Assembly: GCA_035574915.1 (NCBI GenBank)
Contig: DATLYJ010000057.1
Span: 1-32,090, forward strand
Reading direction: 5' to 3'
Length of the DNA stretch: 32,090 nt
Source: Dehalococcoidia bacterium
Lineage (GTDB): Bacteria > Chloroflexota > Dehalococcoidia > DSTF01 > WHTK01
In this document: piece after piece, positions 7,895-15,647 of the stretch
Layout: each line of letters begins with the position of its first letter
Position numbering within the stretch: the stretch's first letter is position 1
Position numbers and translations under genes: made by a program
Notes under the pieces: generated by a model
Databases searched by the model: none
Told to the model about the DNA's origin: nothing
Seen by the model: the letters and a program-made list of their open reading frames with translations, nothing else

Positions 7895-8923
7895 ATGACG
7901 ACACCCAACATCGACCTCGAGCACCTTCTCGCCTCGGCGCCTGACGGCATCCTCATCGCGGACGAGAAGGGCGAGATCGTGCTGACCAACGAACAGGTGT
8001 CGCGGATTTTCGGATACGAGCGAGAGGAGCTGATCGGCCGGCCGGTGGAGCTGCTGATGCCGGAAGCGCGGCGTGAGGCCCACGTGCTGCACCGCGAGCG
8101 TTACTTCGAAAAGCCCACCACCCGGCCAATGGGGCTGCACCTCGACCTCGTGGGCCGGCGTAAGGATGGCGAGGAGTTCCCCGTCGAGATCAGCCTGAGC
8201 CCGTTCGTCAGTGACGGCCGGCGCCTGGTGACGGCCGTGATCCGCGACGTCAGCGAACGTCGCCGCCTGGAGCGCGAGCGCGAGCGCCTGCGCACCGAGC
8301 TCGAGACGGAGCGCGAACGACACCGGATAGGCATGGACCTGCACGACGGGATCATGCAGGCCATCTACGCCGTGGGCCTTACGCTCGAGCTGGCCGCGGA
8401 GGACCTCGCCGCCAATCCGGAGGAAGCGCGGGCCAACATGGAACGGGCGATCGACCAGCTGCACGGCGTCGTCCGCGATATCCGCAGCTACATCTTCGAC
8501 CTGCGCCCCCGCGAATACACCGGTGACCTGGGCCCCGCAGTCGCGAACCTGGCGGCCGAGTTCCGGCAGAACTCCCAGATCGAGACGCTCGTGGACGTCG
8601 GCGCCGACCTCGGCGGTGTCCCGGACGAAGTCGGTGTTGCCCTCTATCACGTGACGCATGAAGCCCTGAGCAACGTCCGCAGGCACGCCCGCGCCCGGTC
8701 AGTGCTGGTGGGACTGGAACGCAACGGCGGTACCCTGCGCCTCCGGGTCAGTGACGATGGCCGCGGCTTCGACCCCACCGCGGAGCGAGGCCAGACGCAC
8801 CGTGGCCTGCGAAACATCGCCACCCGCGTCGCGGCCGCCGGCGGAACGCTGGAGGTCAAGAGCGCGCCCGGCGCGGGCACGACCATAATCGTCGAGGTAC
8901 CGCTGCCCGAGAGTCCCGCCTGA
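7895..8923 (+). CDS. Soluble PAS-domain sensor histidine kinase (HisKA_3/NarL type)
   Basis: This 342-aa kinase has a PAS domain at residues ~5-120 (APDGILIADEKGEIVLTNEQ, EREELIGRPVELLMP, PVEISLSPF). A coiled-coil linker rich in Arg/Glu follows (120-145). The HisKA_3 dimerisation domain has the phospho-acceptor His150 in MDLHDGIMQAIYAVGL. The HATPase domain has an N-box (HEALSNVRRHA), G1 (VSDDGRGFDP) and a late G-box (SAPGAGTTI). There is no membrane segment, so it should sense a cytosolic signal through PAS, perhaps a ligand or redox state; no heme or flavin residues are evident. It is followed after 91 bp by the receiver-like gene, the obvious partner by position. The start ATG 7895 directly precedes the PAS domain. 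Confidence 0.9.
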   Translation: MTTPNIDLEHLLASAPDGILIADEKGEIVLTNEQVSRIFGYEREELIGRPVELLMPEARREAHVLHRERYFEKPTTRPMGLHLDLVGRRKDGEEFPVEISLSPFVSDGRRLVTAVIRDVSERRRLERERERLRTELETERERHRIGMDLHDGIMQAIYAVGLTLELAAEDLAANPEEARANMERAIDQLHGVVRDIRSYIFDLRPREYTGDLGPAVANLAAEFRQNSQIETLVDVGADLGGVPDEVGVALYHVTHEALSNVRRHARARSVLVGLERNGGTLRLRVSDDGRGFDPTAERGQTHRGLRNIATRVAAAGGTLEVKSAPGAGTTIIVEVPLPESPA

Positions 8924-9014
8924 GCCTGCGAAAGGGCCGTTTGGCCATGTACCTGGCCTCCGCCCTCAGGCACTCTACAACGCACGGCCCACTGCGTGGC
9001 CGCGGGGTGATCTC

Positions 9015-9602
9015 TTGGCCCGGAAAGCTCTCATCGTCTGCGCCAACCCCGTTGCCAGAGAGGCGATCCGTAAAGCCCTGGCCGGCCGGCTCAGCGTCGA
9101 CCTCGCGGCCGAGGCCGACTCGCTGCGCGCGGGCCTGCACGAAGCGCGCGAGACCCAGCCCGAGTTCGCGATTGTCGCGCAGCGCCTGCAGGACGCCTCG
9201 GACATCATGGCGCTGCGAGACATCCGAGACGCCGCGCCGGCCGCGAAGGTCGTCGTGCTCACCTGGTACGCGGTCGAGCGCGACTGGCTGGCCGCCCTCC
9301 TGGCAGGAGCCTCCGCCTGTCTCCTCATGGAGGTGCGGATGCTGACCGCGTTGGCAGATGTGCTCGAGCGCGTCGCGGCAGGTGAGAACCTGATCGCGGA
9401 GGAGCGCGGCGAACACCTTGCCCGCGTCACGGCGGCGCTGGCATCGGACGCCTCCGACTTCGAGCGCGAACTACTGCGCCGCATCTGTCAGTTGGAGACG
9501 GACGCTCGCATCGCCGAGGTTACGGGCGTGCCCATCGCCGGCGTCAAGGCAGGAGTGGAGGCGCTGGCACGGCGCTTTCTGCCGCTGACGGCGTCTCGCT
9601 GA
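9015..9602 (+). CDS. Atypical NarL-like response regulator lacking the phospho-acceptor Asp
   Basis: This 195-aa protein has a receiver-like N-terminal half (residues 1-125) and a C-terminal helix-turn-helix resembling LuxR/NarL DNA-binding domains (DFERELLRRI, ARIAEVTGVPIAGVKAGVEALARRF). The strand that normally ends in the phosphorylated Asp reads FAIVAQRLQDASD, with Ala where Asp should be. The acidic pair after beta-1 is also missing (ALIVCANPVA). The Thr of beta-4 is present (VVVLTWY). It is therefore probably not switched by phosphorylation at the normal site, despite following a histidine kinase by 91 bp. The start is TTG 9015 with GGGGTGA 4-10 nt upstream, and the first strand begins immediately after it. 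Confidence 0.75.
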   Translation: MARKALIVCANPVAREAIRKALAGRLSVDLAAEADSLRAGLHEARETQPEFAIVAQRLQDASDIMALRDIRDAAPAAKVVVLTWYAVERDWLAALLAGASACLLMEVRMLTALADVLERVAAGENLIAEERGEHLARVTAALASDASDFERELLRRICQLETDARIAEVTGVPIAGVKAGVEALARRFLPLTASR

Positions 9603-9615
9603 CACCTTCACGCAA

Positions 9616-9645
9616 TTTACGCCTGCTGACGCATCGGCATACCAT
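9616..9645 (+). promoter_or_regulatory. Candidate leaderless promoter of ligD
   Basis: TTTACG (9616-9621), an 18-bp spacer and TACCAT (9640-9645) lie just ahead of the ligD ATG at 9652. The predicted transcription start would fall on the start codon, and no Shine-Dalgarno sequence is visible. Consensus match is moderate. Confidence 0.4.
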
Positions 9646-9651
9646 CGGATC

Positions 9652-12444
9652 ATGCCGGCCCGAGAAAGCACGGCGCGCGCGCCCACGGACCGGGCTCTCC
9701 AGCGTTACCGCGAAAAGCGCGATTTCACCAGGACGCCGGAACCGCCCCCCGGCAGCGCCGATGACGCAGCGAAGAACCTCGTGTTCGTCGTCCAGCAGCA
9801 CGCCGCGACGCGCATGCACTGGGACTTCCGCCTCGAGGTCGATGGCGTCCTGAAGTCCTGGCCGCTGCCCAAGGGGCCTTCTCTCAACCCCAGGGACAGG
9901 CGCATGGCCGTAATGGTCGAAGACCATCCCTACGAGTACCGGAACTTCGAGGGCGTGATACCGCGGGGCGAGTACGGCGCCGGCCAGGTGATCATCTGGG
10001 ACGAGGGCACCTACACGCCCGACGAAGGCGGCGTGTACTCCTGGGACAACAAAGAGGAAGGCAACCGTCGCATGCGCGAGGGCCTCGAGAAGGGGAAGCT
10101 GTCCTTTACCCTGCGCGGCCACAAGCTCAAGGGCTCCTTCACCCTCGTGAAGACCCGGTACGACAAGAACTCCTGGCTGCTAATCAAGCACCAGGACGAG
10201 TACGCGACCACCGGGGACATCCTCGAGGAGGACCGTTCGGTCCGCAGCGGCCTCAGGATCGAGGACTTGAAGGAAGGGCGGCTGCCCGGCGGCGGACGCG
10301 GCGCGGAGCCGCATCCGGCGGCGAAGAAGACGCCGTTCCCGGATAGCCGCAAGGAGCGGCCCATGATGGCCACGCTTGTCGACCGGGTCTTCGACCGGCC
10401 CGGCTGGCTTTGGGAGCCCAAGCTCGACGGCATCCGCGCCCTCGCCTTCATCCGCGACGGCAAGGTGGAGCTCCGCAGCCGCCGCGGGCTCGACTGCACG
10501 CGCCAGTACCCCGCCCTGGCAGCGGACCTGGCGCGCCAGCAGGGCCAGCCCCTCGTGCTCGATGGCGAAATCTGCGCCCTGGACGAGGCCGGCGTACCTC
10601 GCTTCCAGCTCCTGCAGCCGCGCATCAACCTGACCCGCGAGCACGACATCGCGCGCATGGAGGCGGAGCTACCGGTCGTCTACTTCGTCTTCGACATCCT
10701 GTACGCGGAAGGCTGGGACCTGCACGGCGTACCCCTGAGAGACCGGAAGGCGCTCTTGGGGCGCTACGTGGCGCAGGGCCCCCGCATCAAGCTTGTCAGC
10801 TACGTCGCCGACGACGGCCCCGCGATGGAGGCGGCCTCGCGCGAGTTGGGCTTCGAGGGGGTGGTCGGCAAGCGCGCGGACTCGCGCTACGAGCCGGGCG
10901 TGCGCAGCAAGTCGTGGGTCAAGGTCAAGAGCGTGAATGAGCAGGAGTTCGTGGTCGGCGGTTACACGCCGGGCGAAGGCTCACGCAGCAAGTCCTTCGG
11001 GTCGATAGCCGTTGGCTACTGGGACGACGGCAAGCTCATTCATGTCGCCAACGTCGGCAGCGGCTTCACGGACGCCACGCTGGCCTCGACGCTCAAGCAG
11101 CTGCGAGATCTGGAGACCGATGAGAAGCCCTTCGCGAACAGAGTCGAGGGCAAGGTCGTCTGGGTGCGGCCGGAATTGGTCGCCCAGGTGAAGTTTCAGG
11201 AGTGGACGGCTGACAACCACCTGCGCGCGCCCGTCTTCCTGGGCCTGAGGCCGGACGTTGACCCGCGCCAGGTGCGCAAAGAGGCGCCAGCGCCGGCAGC
11301 GGCGGCCATCGAGGTCGTCGAGGAGCCTGCAGGCAGGAGCGAAGACGGCCTGGAGGAGGAAGTACGAGGCGTCCTGGCCCAAATCGACGCCGCGGCAAAG
11401 CGCGACGTTGTGGTCGAAGTCCAGGGCGAGCGCGTGAAGCTGACGAACCTCGACAAGGAGTTCTGGCCGGCTTACCGCGGCTCGGCGGCGACCGGCACGG
11501 AGGGGATAGAGCACCCGCCGCTCACCAAGGGTGACATGATCCGGTACTACGTGAAGGTCGCCCCCTGGCTGCTACGCCACCTCAAGGACCGGCCGCTGAC
11601 TCTCACCCGCTACCCTAACGGCATTACCGGCTCGCTCTTCTACCAGAAGCACTACTCGCAGCCGATCCCGCCCTTCGTGGAGACCGTCGACATCTGGTCG
11701 GAGCACAACCAGGAGAACGGCACCTACCTGATGTGCAACAACCTGCCCACGCTCATCTGGCTGGCGCAGATCGCGGACCTCGAGATCCACGCCTGGATGT
11801 CACGCATCGACCCGGAGCCGGACGCCCACGGCCGGAAGCTGGCAGCGCGAGGGTCGAAGCAGGAAGCGCGGGAGTCCATCCTCAACTTCCCGGACTACAT
11901 GGTCTTCGACCTCGACCCCTACATATACTCGGGGGCCGAAAAGAAGGGCGCCGAACCAGAGTTCAACCGCCGCGCCTGGGAGAAGACCGTCTCCGTGGCG
12001 CTGGACTTGAAAGCGCTCCTGGACCAGTTGAAGCTGTCGTCCTTCGTCAAGACGACGGGGAAGACCGGGCTGCACGTCTACGTCCCCATCCGCCGAGACT
12101 TCACCTACGATGAGGTGCGCGAGTTCACCCGGACGCTAGGCGTCTACCTGGTGCAGCAGCGTCCGGCTGACATCACGATGGAGTGGGACACCACGAAGCG
12201 CAGAGGCAAGGTCTTCTACGACTACAACCAGAACACGTTCGGGAAGCAACTGGCGGCCCAGTACTCGCTGCGGCCAACGCCCTGGGCCGGCGTTTCGATG
12301 CCGGTGCTCTGGTCCGAGCTGCCGAAGGCGGACCCGCTCGCGTTTCGGATCGACTCCGTGCCGGACAGGCTCGCAAGGTCCGGCGACCCCTGGCGGGATA
12401 TCCTCGATTTCAAGAACGACGTGTCGAGGCTGCTCGCGGGCTAG
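9652..12444 (+). CDS. ligD: Multifunctional non-homologous end-joining DNA ligase LigD (PE-Lig-Pol)
   Basis: LigD processes and seals double-strand breaks together with Ku. This 930-aa protein carries all three activities. The N-terminal 3'-phosphoesterase (~30-170) has His50, His56 and Asp58 in QQHAATRMHWDFRLE and His92 in VEDHPY. The central ATP-dependent ligase (~230-540) has the adenylated Lys257 in motif I (EPKLDGIR), followed by SRRGLD, LDGEICALD and VKVKSV. The C-terminal primase-polymerase domain (~590-925) begins with LTNLDKEFWPA and has catalytic Asp753 and Asp755 in MVFDLDPY, plus KTTGKTGLHVYVP. The order PE-Lig-Pol is that of Pseudomonas LigD, not the mycobacterial Pol-PE-Lig. A ydeI-like gene lies between it and ku. 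About 85 residues of a polar linker (535-590) precede the polymerase domain. Confidence 0.96.
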   Translation: MPARESTARAPTDRALQRYREKRDFTRTPEPPPGSADDAAKNLVFVVQQHAATRMHWDFRLEVDGVLKSWPLPKGPSLNPRDRRMAVMVEDHPYEYRNFEGVIPRGEYGAGQVIIWDEGTYTPDEGGVYSWDNKEEGNRRMREGLEKGKLSFTLRGHKLKGSFTLVKTRYDKNSWLLIKHQDEYATTGDILEEDRSVRSGLRIEDLKEGRLPGGGRGAEPHPAAKKTPFPDSRKERPMMATLVDRVFDRPGWLWEPKLDGIRALAFIRDGKVELRSRRGLDCTRQYPALAADLARQQGQPLVLDGEICALDEAGVPRFQLLQPRINLTREHDIARMEAELPVVYFVFDILYAEGWDLHGVPLRDRKALLGRYVAQGPRIKLVSYVADDGPAMEAASRELGFEGVVGKRADSRYEPGVRSKSWVKVKSVNEQEFVVGGYTPGEGSRSKSFGSIAVGYWDDGKLIHVANVGSGFTDATLASTLKQLRDLETDEKPFANRVEGKVVWVRPELVAQVKFQEWTADNHLRAPVFLGLRPDVDPRQVRKEAPAPAAAAIEVVEEPAGRSEDGLEEEVRGVLAQIDAAAKRDVVVEVQGERVKLTNLDKEFWPAYRGSAATGTEGIEHPPLTKGDMIRYYVKVAPWLLRHLKDRPLTLTRYPNGITGSLFYQKHYSQPIPPFVETVDIWSEHNQENGTYLMCNNLPTLIWLAQIADLEIHAWMSRIDPEPDAHGRKLAARGSKQEARESILNFPDYMVFDLDPYIYSGAEKKGAEPEFNRRAWEKTVSVALDLKALLDQLKLSSFVKTTGKTGLHVYVPIRRDFTYDEVREFTRTLGVYLVQQRPADITMEWDTTKRRGKVFYDYNQNTFGKQLAAQYSLRPTPWAGVSMPVLWSELPKADPLAFRIDSVPDRLARSGDPWRDILDFKNDVSRLLAG

Positions 12445-12450
12445 CCTTCG

Positions 12451-12478
12451 TCTCGGCTGTCGGCTCTCGGCCATCGGC
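12451..12478 (+). repeat. Short heptanucleotide array, NNTCGGC x4
   Basis: Four perfect 7-bp units of the form NNTCGGC (TCTCGGC, TGTCGGC, TCTCGGC, CATCGGC) begin 6 bp after the ligD stop. The phase is exact, with no interruptions. Confidence 0.8.
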
Positions 12479-12521
12479 CGGAGACTCGATGCGCTTTCAT
12501 ACGCTCAAGCCTTCGCGGGAG

Positions 12522-12598
12522 CATCTCTCTGCTCTCTGCCTTTTGCTCTGTGCTCTCCGCCCTCCGCCCTCTGCCCTCTGCACTCTGCACTCTGTACC
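12522..12598 (+). repeat. Pyrimidine-rich heptanucleotide array, about 11 units of YTGCNCT type
   Basis: Eleven consecutive 7-bp units run without a phase slip between ligD and the ydeI-like gene. The core from 12529 reads CTGCTCT, CTGCCTT, TTGCTCT, GTGCTCT, CCGCCCT (twice), CTGCCCT, CTGCACT (twice) and CTGTACC. The strand is nearly free of A, and the array ends 9 bp before the GTG of the next gene. It resembles the short tandem heptamer repeats (STRR) known from cyanobacteria. No protein reading is credible. Confidence 0.8.
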
Positions 12599-12607
12599 CT
12601 TTGATCC

Positions 12608-13192
12608 GTGGAGCCCCTGTTCTTTGCATCCCCGGAGGAGTTCCGCGCCTGGCTTGGCGCCAACCACGAGACGGCGCAGGAGCTTTGGGTGGGCTTTCAC
12701 AAGCGCGGGACGGGCCGGCCAAGCCTCACGTGGCCGCAGTCGGTCGATCAGGCGCTGTGCTTCGGCTGGATCGACGGCATTCGCAAGAGCCTCGGGCCGG
12801 AAGCGTACGTCATACGCTTCACGCCAAGGCGGCCGGACAGCTTCTGGAGCAACATCAACCTCAAGAAGGTGGAGGCCTTGATCGAACAGGGACTGATGCA
12901 CCCTGCGGGCCTTCGCGCGTTTGAGGCGCGCAAGGAGGCGCGCTCCGGCGCCTACTCGTTCGAAAACCGCCACATTCAGCTCGCGCCCGCGTTCGAGGCC
13001 GAGTTCAGGGCGAACGAGGAGGCCTGGCGCTGGTTCGAGTCCCAGGCTCCCTGGTACCGCCGCACCGCCGCCTTCTGGGTGATGAGCGCCAGGCGCGAGG
13101 AGACGCGCCGCAGGCGGCTCGTGACCCTGATCCGCGACTCGGAAGCGGGACGGACAGTGGGTCCCCTCACCCGCCCCGGGGCGGGGCAATAG
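12608..13192 (+). CDS. YdeI/OmpD-associated family protein
   Basis: This 194-aa protein matches the bacterial YdeI/OmpD-associated family. The pattern FASPEEFRAWLGANH is followed by ELWVGFHKRGTG, then LTWPQSVDQALCFGWIDGIRK, then YVIRFTPRRPDSFWSNINLKKVEALIEQGLMHPAG, which is highly characteristic. The C-terminal third is helical, rich in Arg and Trp, and ends in a short Pro/Gly tail overlapping a CG palindrome (13171-13184). The family has no firmly established biochemical function. The name comes from genetic links to antimicrobial-peptide and bacteriocin resistance in enteric bacteria. The start is GTG 12608; a heptamer array lies directly upstream and no ribosome-binding site is visible. 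Its place between ligD and ku may be incidental or may reflect shared expression. Confidence 0.85.
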   Translation: MEPLFFASPEEFRAWLGANHETAQELWVGFHKRGTGRPSLTWPQSVDQALCFGWIDGIRKSLGPEAYVIRFTPRRPDSFWSNINLKKVEALIEQGLMHPAGLRAFEARKEARSGAYSFENRHIQLAPAFEAEFRANEEAWRWFESQAPWYRRTAAFWVMSARREETRRRRLVTLIRDSEAGRTVGPLTRPGAGQ

Positions 13193-13334
13193 AGTCCCGG
13201 CGACCGCCACTGTTACGTCCCAGTTAGGCTGCCAGGGCTGCGCCGGAGCCGGCCTGGACCGGCTTTCGCTTACAATGGGAAGCCAACGGTCTGCAGGGCG
13301 GCGAGGTTCGCGCCCGCGGGCCGGGAGGTGGGAC

Positions 13335-14204
13335 ATGCCAAGGCCACTATGGAAGGGCGCGATCAGCTTCGGGATGGTCACCATCCCCGTCAAGCTTTAC
13401 TCCGCTACCGACGAAAAGGACGTCCGCTTCAACCAGCTTCACAGGACGGACCACTCTCGCATCCGCCAGAAGATCTTCTGCGCCGAAGAGGACATCGAGT
13501 TGGACCGGGACGACATCGTCAAGGGCTACCAGATCGCCCCCGGACAGTACGTTGTCCTCGAGGACGAGGACTTCGACAAGGTGCCCGTGAGCACCACTCG
13601 CACCATCGAGATCGCGCAGTTCGTGGACCTGAGCGAAATCGACCCCATCTACTACCAGAAGACCTACTATCTCGAGCCGGACGAGGTCGGGATGAAGCCG
13701 TTCGCGCTCCTGATGGCGGCCTTGAACGAGAGCAAGCGCGTCGCCATCGCCAAGATCTCGATGCGGCAGAAGGAGCATCTCTGCACGCTGCGCGTCTACG
13801 AGAACACGATCGCCCTCGAGACCATGTTCTACGCGGACGAGGTGCGCTCCACGGCGGACCTCACCGTGCCGGGCGAGGACGTGCAGGTGAGCGAGCGCGA
13901 ACTGCAGATGGCCCGCTCCCTGATCGACATGCTCACAGAGGAACTGGACCTCACCCAGTTCCGGGACAACTACCGCGAGGCGCTGCTGGAGGTCATAAGG
14001 GCCAAGGCCCAGGGCCAGACGATCGAGGCGCCGCAGCCTGCCGTCGCCAAAGTCACGGACCTCATGGAAGCGCTGCGGGCAAGTGTCGAGGCAGCGAAGG
14101 CGCGCCGCCAGGCTTCAGCGCCAGAGAAGGCGGAGGCTCCACGCCAGGCGGAAGAGGAAGACGAGCTCTCGACGCGGAGGAAGGCCAAGCGGAAGGCGAG
14201 CTAG
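13335..14204 (+). CDS. ku: Non-homologous end-joining protein Ku
   Basis: Bacterial Ku is a homodimer that encircles DNA ends and recruits LigD. This 289-aa protein starts with the family signature PRPLWKGAISFGMVTIPVKLYSATDEK, continues with FNQLHRTDHSRIRQKIFC, and has LSEIDPIYYQKTYYLEPDE and PFALLMAALNESKRVAIAKI in the core. The last ~40 residues are a low-complexity Ala/Glu/Lys/Arg tail (AEAPRQAEEEDELSTRRKAKRKAS), the usual basic extension of bacterial Ku. The start is ATG 13335, preceded by GGAGGTGGGAC. The frame is open to 13275, but those residues are Arg/Gly-rich and unlike Ku. A TACAAT -10 candidate is at 13271-13276, without a good -35. Confidence 0.96.
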   Translation: MPRPLWKGAISFGMVTIPVKLYSATDEKDVRFNQLHRTDHSRIRQKIFCAEEDIELDRDDIVKGYQIAPGQYVVLEDEDFDKVPVSTTRTIEIAQFVDLSEIDPIYYQKTYYLEPDEVGMKPFALLMAALNESKRVAIAKISMRQKEHLCTLRVYENTIALETMFYADEVRSTADLTVPGEDVQVSERELQMARSLIDMLTEELDLTQFRDNYREALLEVIRAKAQGQTIEAPQPAVAKVTDLMEALRASVEAAKARRQASAPEKAEAPRQAEEEDELSTRRKAKRKAS

Positions 14205-14207
14205 GCA

Positions 14208-14224
14208 GCGCGGGATAGCCGCGC
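14208..14224. terminator. Hairpin between convergent ku and peptidase genes
   Basis: GCGCGG, loop GATAG and CCGCGC form a 6-bp GC stem that fills most of the 24-bp gap between the two converging stop codons. It could terminate both, though there is no T-run on either side. Confidence 0.35.
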
Positions 14225-14228
14225 CCTC

Positions 14229-15476
14229 CTAGCGGCCGACGCAGTAGTTACGAGTGGTGCCGACGACCCGGTCGCAGTAGAGCTTCCGGATCGCGGGCTG
14301 CTTGTCCTCCGGCGCCAGTTCCAGGATGCGGGCCAGGAGTTCGTTGTCGTTGTAGGTCTTGGTGCGCAAGGCCTTTACCGTGTTGCTGAAGGCCTCCGGG
14401 CCTACCGTTTCGAAGATGGCATTTAGAAGGAGCAGGCCGCCAGCCTGCTCCAAGACCCACTGGCCAGTCGTGTAGTACCCGTAGTTGTAGACATCCAACC
14501 AGACTGCCCTGGCTGGCGCTGTCCGGGCGACGCCGCGTATGAAGCTGGACAGATCGCCTGTAAGGTATTCATGGGTGACGTACGCCAGGCCCTCTTCGAA
14601 CCAGATAGGGAAGAGGCCGTAGACGGTCGCATGGGTGAGTTCGTGCACCAACACGCCAGGCGTCACTGAGCCCGGGGCGACCAGGAGAAACTCATTCTTG
14701 AACGAGGCGCCCTCGTAATAGTCCTCTATCTCGGGGGTTACCTCGATGTAGAGGAAGGCGTACGGATACTTGCCGACCATTCCCTCCACCCGCGGCAGGT
14801 TCGCGACCGCGATGTCCAGCGCCTTGCGCCCGAGGGCGGGATCCTTGGCCGCGGCTATGACCATGACCTCGCCTGACTCGGGAAGCAGGGCGGCATCGAA
14901 CAGACGGTGCCGGAGCGTCGAGGCGGCGGACGCCCCGACGAGAGGCGCCTTCTGCGTAGTGAGGGAGCGTTCGTAAGCCTGCACCACACCACGGAGGCCT
15001 TTCGCCTCATAGTCGTCCAGGCCATCGAGGTACCAGGCCTGCTCGGTCGCGAACTGGAACAGGTCGCTTACCGACCTCTGCTCGCCCTGCGCCCGGGCCG
15101 CCTGCTCGCACTTCAGCAGCCAGGAAAGCAGGTCGAGCTTTTCCGGCGTCAGTTCCTGGTACCAGGGTTGGGCGCGGACCAGGTCGGCGAGGGGCTGGGA
15201 CATGCGCGGGACGAACTGGGCCTCCGCCTGCTTCAGCAGGCCCTGCGAGACAGGGGTTGGCGCCGCGGTGGGCCGAGGCTCGACGGCAGCGGCTGAGCCC
15301 GTCTTCGAGTCAGCGCCCGTCCCAACGTAGAGGAACGCGCCCGCCGCCACCGCTGCCACCACGAGCGCGCCCAGGGCGTACATCCACCACGAGGACGCCC
15401 CGCCGGCGGCCGCGGCCGGTGCGGGCTGCGGTTCCGGCGGCAGCGCGTCCGGGTCTTCGCGGATTATCCGAATCAT
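14229..15476 (-). CDS. Membrane-anchored peptidase MA-like zinc metalloprotease
   Basis: This 415-aa protein has a Pro-rich cytosolic N-terminus and one membrane span at residues ~29-51 (WWMYALGALVVAAVAAGAFLYVG). A large extracytoplasmic part follows. The zinc-binding motif is HELTH at residues 278-282, followed by FEEGLAYVTHEYL with Glu294/Glu295 as the probable third ligand. This is the arrangement of peptidase-MA-like gluzincins. Four Pro-flanked helices before it (residues ~80-180) look like a spacer or recognition region. Two Cys near the C-terminus (YCDRVVGTTRNYCVG) could form a disulfide outside the membrane. It is convergent with ku and divergent from arsR. The substrate is unknown; cell-wall or membrane-protein turnover is a guess from location only. 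Confidence 0.72.
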   Translation of the reverse strand: MIRIIREDPDALPPEPQPAPAAAAGGASSWWMYALGALVVAAVAAGAFLYVGTGADSKTGSAAAVEPRPTAAPTPVSQGLLKQAEAQFVPRMSQPLADLVRAQPWYQELTPEKLDLLSWLLKCEQAARAQGEQRSVSDLFQFATEQAWYLDGLDDYEAKGLRGVVQAYERSLTTQKAPLVGASAASTLRHRLFDAALLPESGEVMVIAAAKDPALGRKALDIAVANLPRVEGMVGKYPYAFLYIEVTPEIEDYYEGASFKNEFLLVAPGSVTPGVLVHELTHATVYGLFPIWFEEGLAYVTHEYLTGDLSSFIRGVARTAPARAVWLDVYNYGYYTTGQWVLEQAGGLLLLNAIFETVGPEAFSNTVKALRTKTYNDNELLARILELAPEDKQPAIRKLYCDRVVGTTRNYCVGR

Positions 15477-15596
15477 CTGCTCTCATAATCGGTAGCGATA
15501 GGCTCGGCTGTAGATTTTTTGGCCTGCCCGGGGCGCGACTCGATGGGATTGTCATAGGCCTCGGAGCCGGACATTGGCCTGCGGGCGAAGCAGTGC

Positions 15597-15625
15597 TTGC
15601 AGGCCCGCCAACCCCGTGGTATATA
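15597..15625 (+). promoter_or_regulatory. Promoter of the ArsR-family gene
   Basis: TTGCAG (15597-15602), a 17-bp spacer and TATATA (15620-15625) give a start site at about 15632, three bases before ATG 15635. The transcript would be essentially leaderless. The -10 overlaps the palindromic operator that follows. Confidence 0.6.
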
Positions 15626-15647
15626 CTGAACCATATGGTTCAGTATA
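15622..15647. promoter_or_regulatory. 26-bp perfect palindrome, probable ArsR operator overlapping the start codon
   Basis: The left arm TATACTGAACCAT (15622-15634) is followed directly by its exact reverse complement (15635-15647). The second arm begins with the ATG of the ArsR gene and encodes its first four residues (MVQY). Being symmetric and lying across the -10, start site and start codon, it is very likely the binding site for the ArsR dimer and the basis of autorepression. Confidence 0.8.

Noticed and set aside
13171-13184. 14-bp CG palindrome at the end of the ydeI-like gene
   Set aside because: It lies within the coding frame, has no loop or T-run, and such CG runs are expected at this base composition.
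15257-15634. N-terminal extension of the ArsR gene
   Set aside because: It runs antisense to the peptidase gene and through the promoter and operator.
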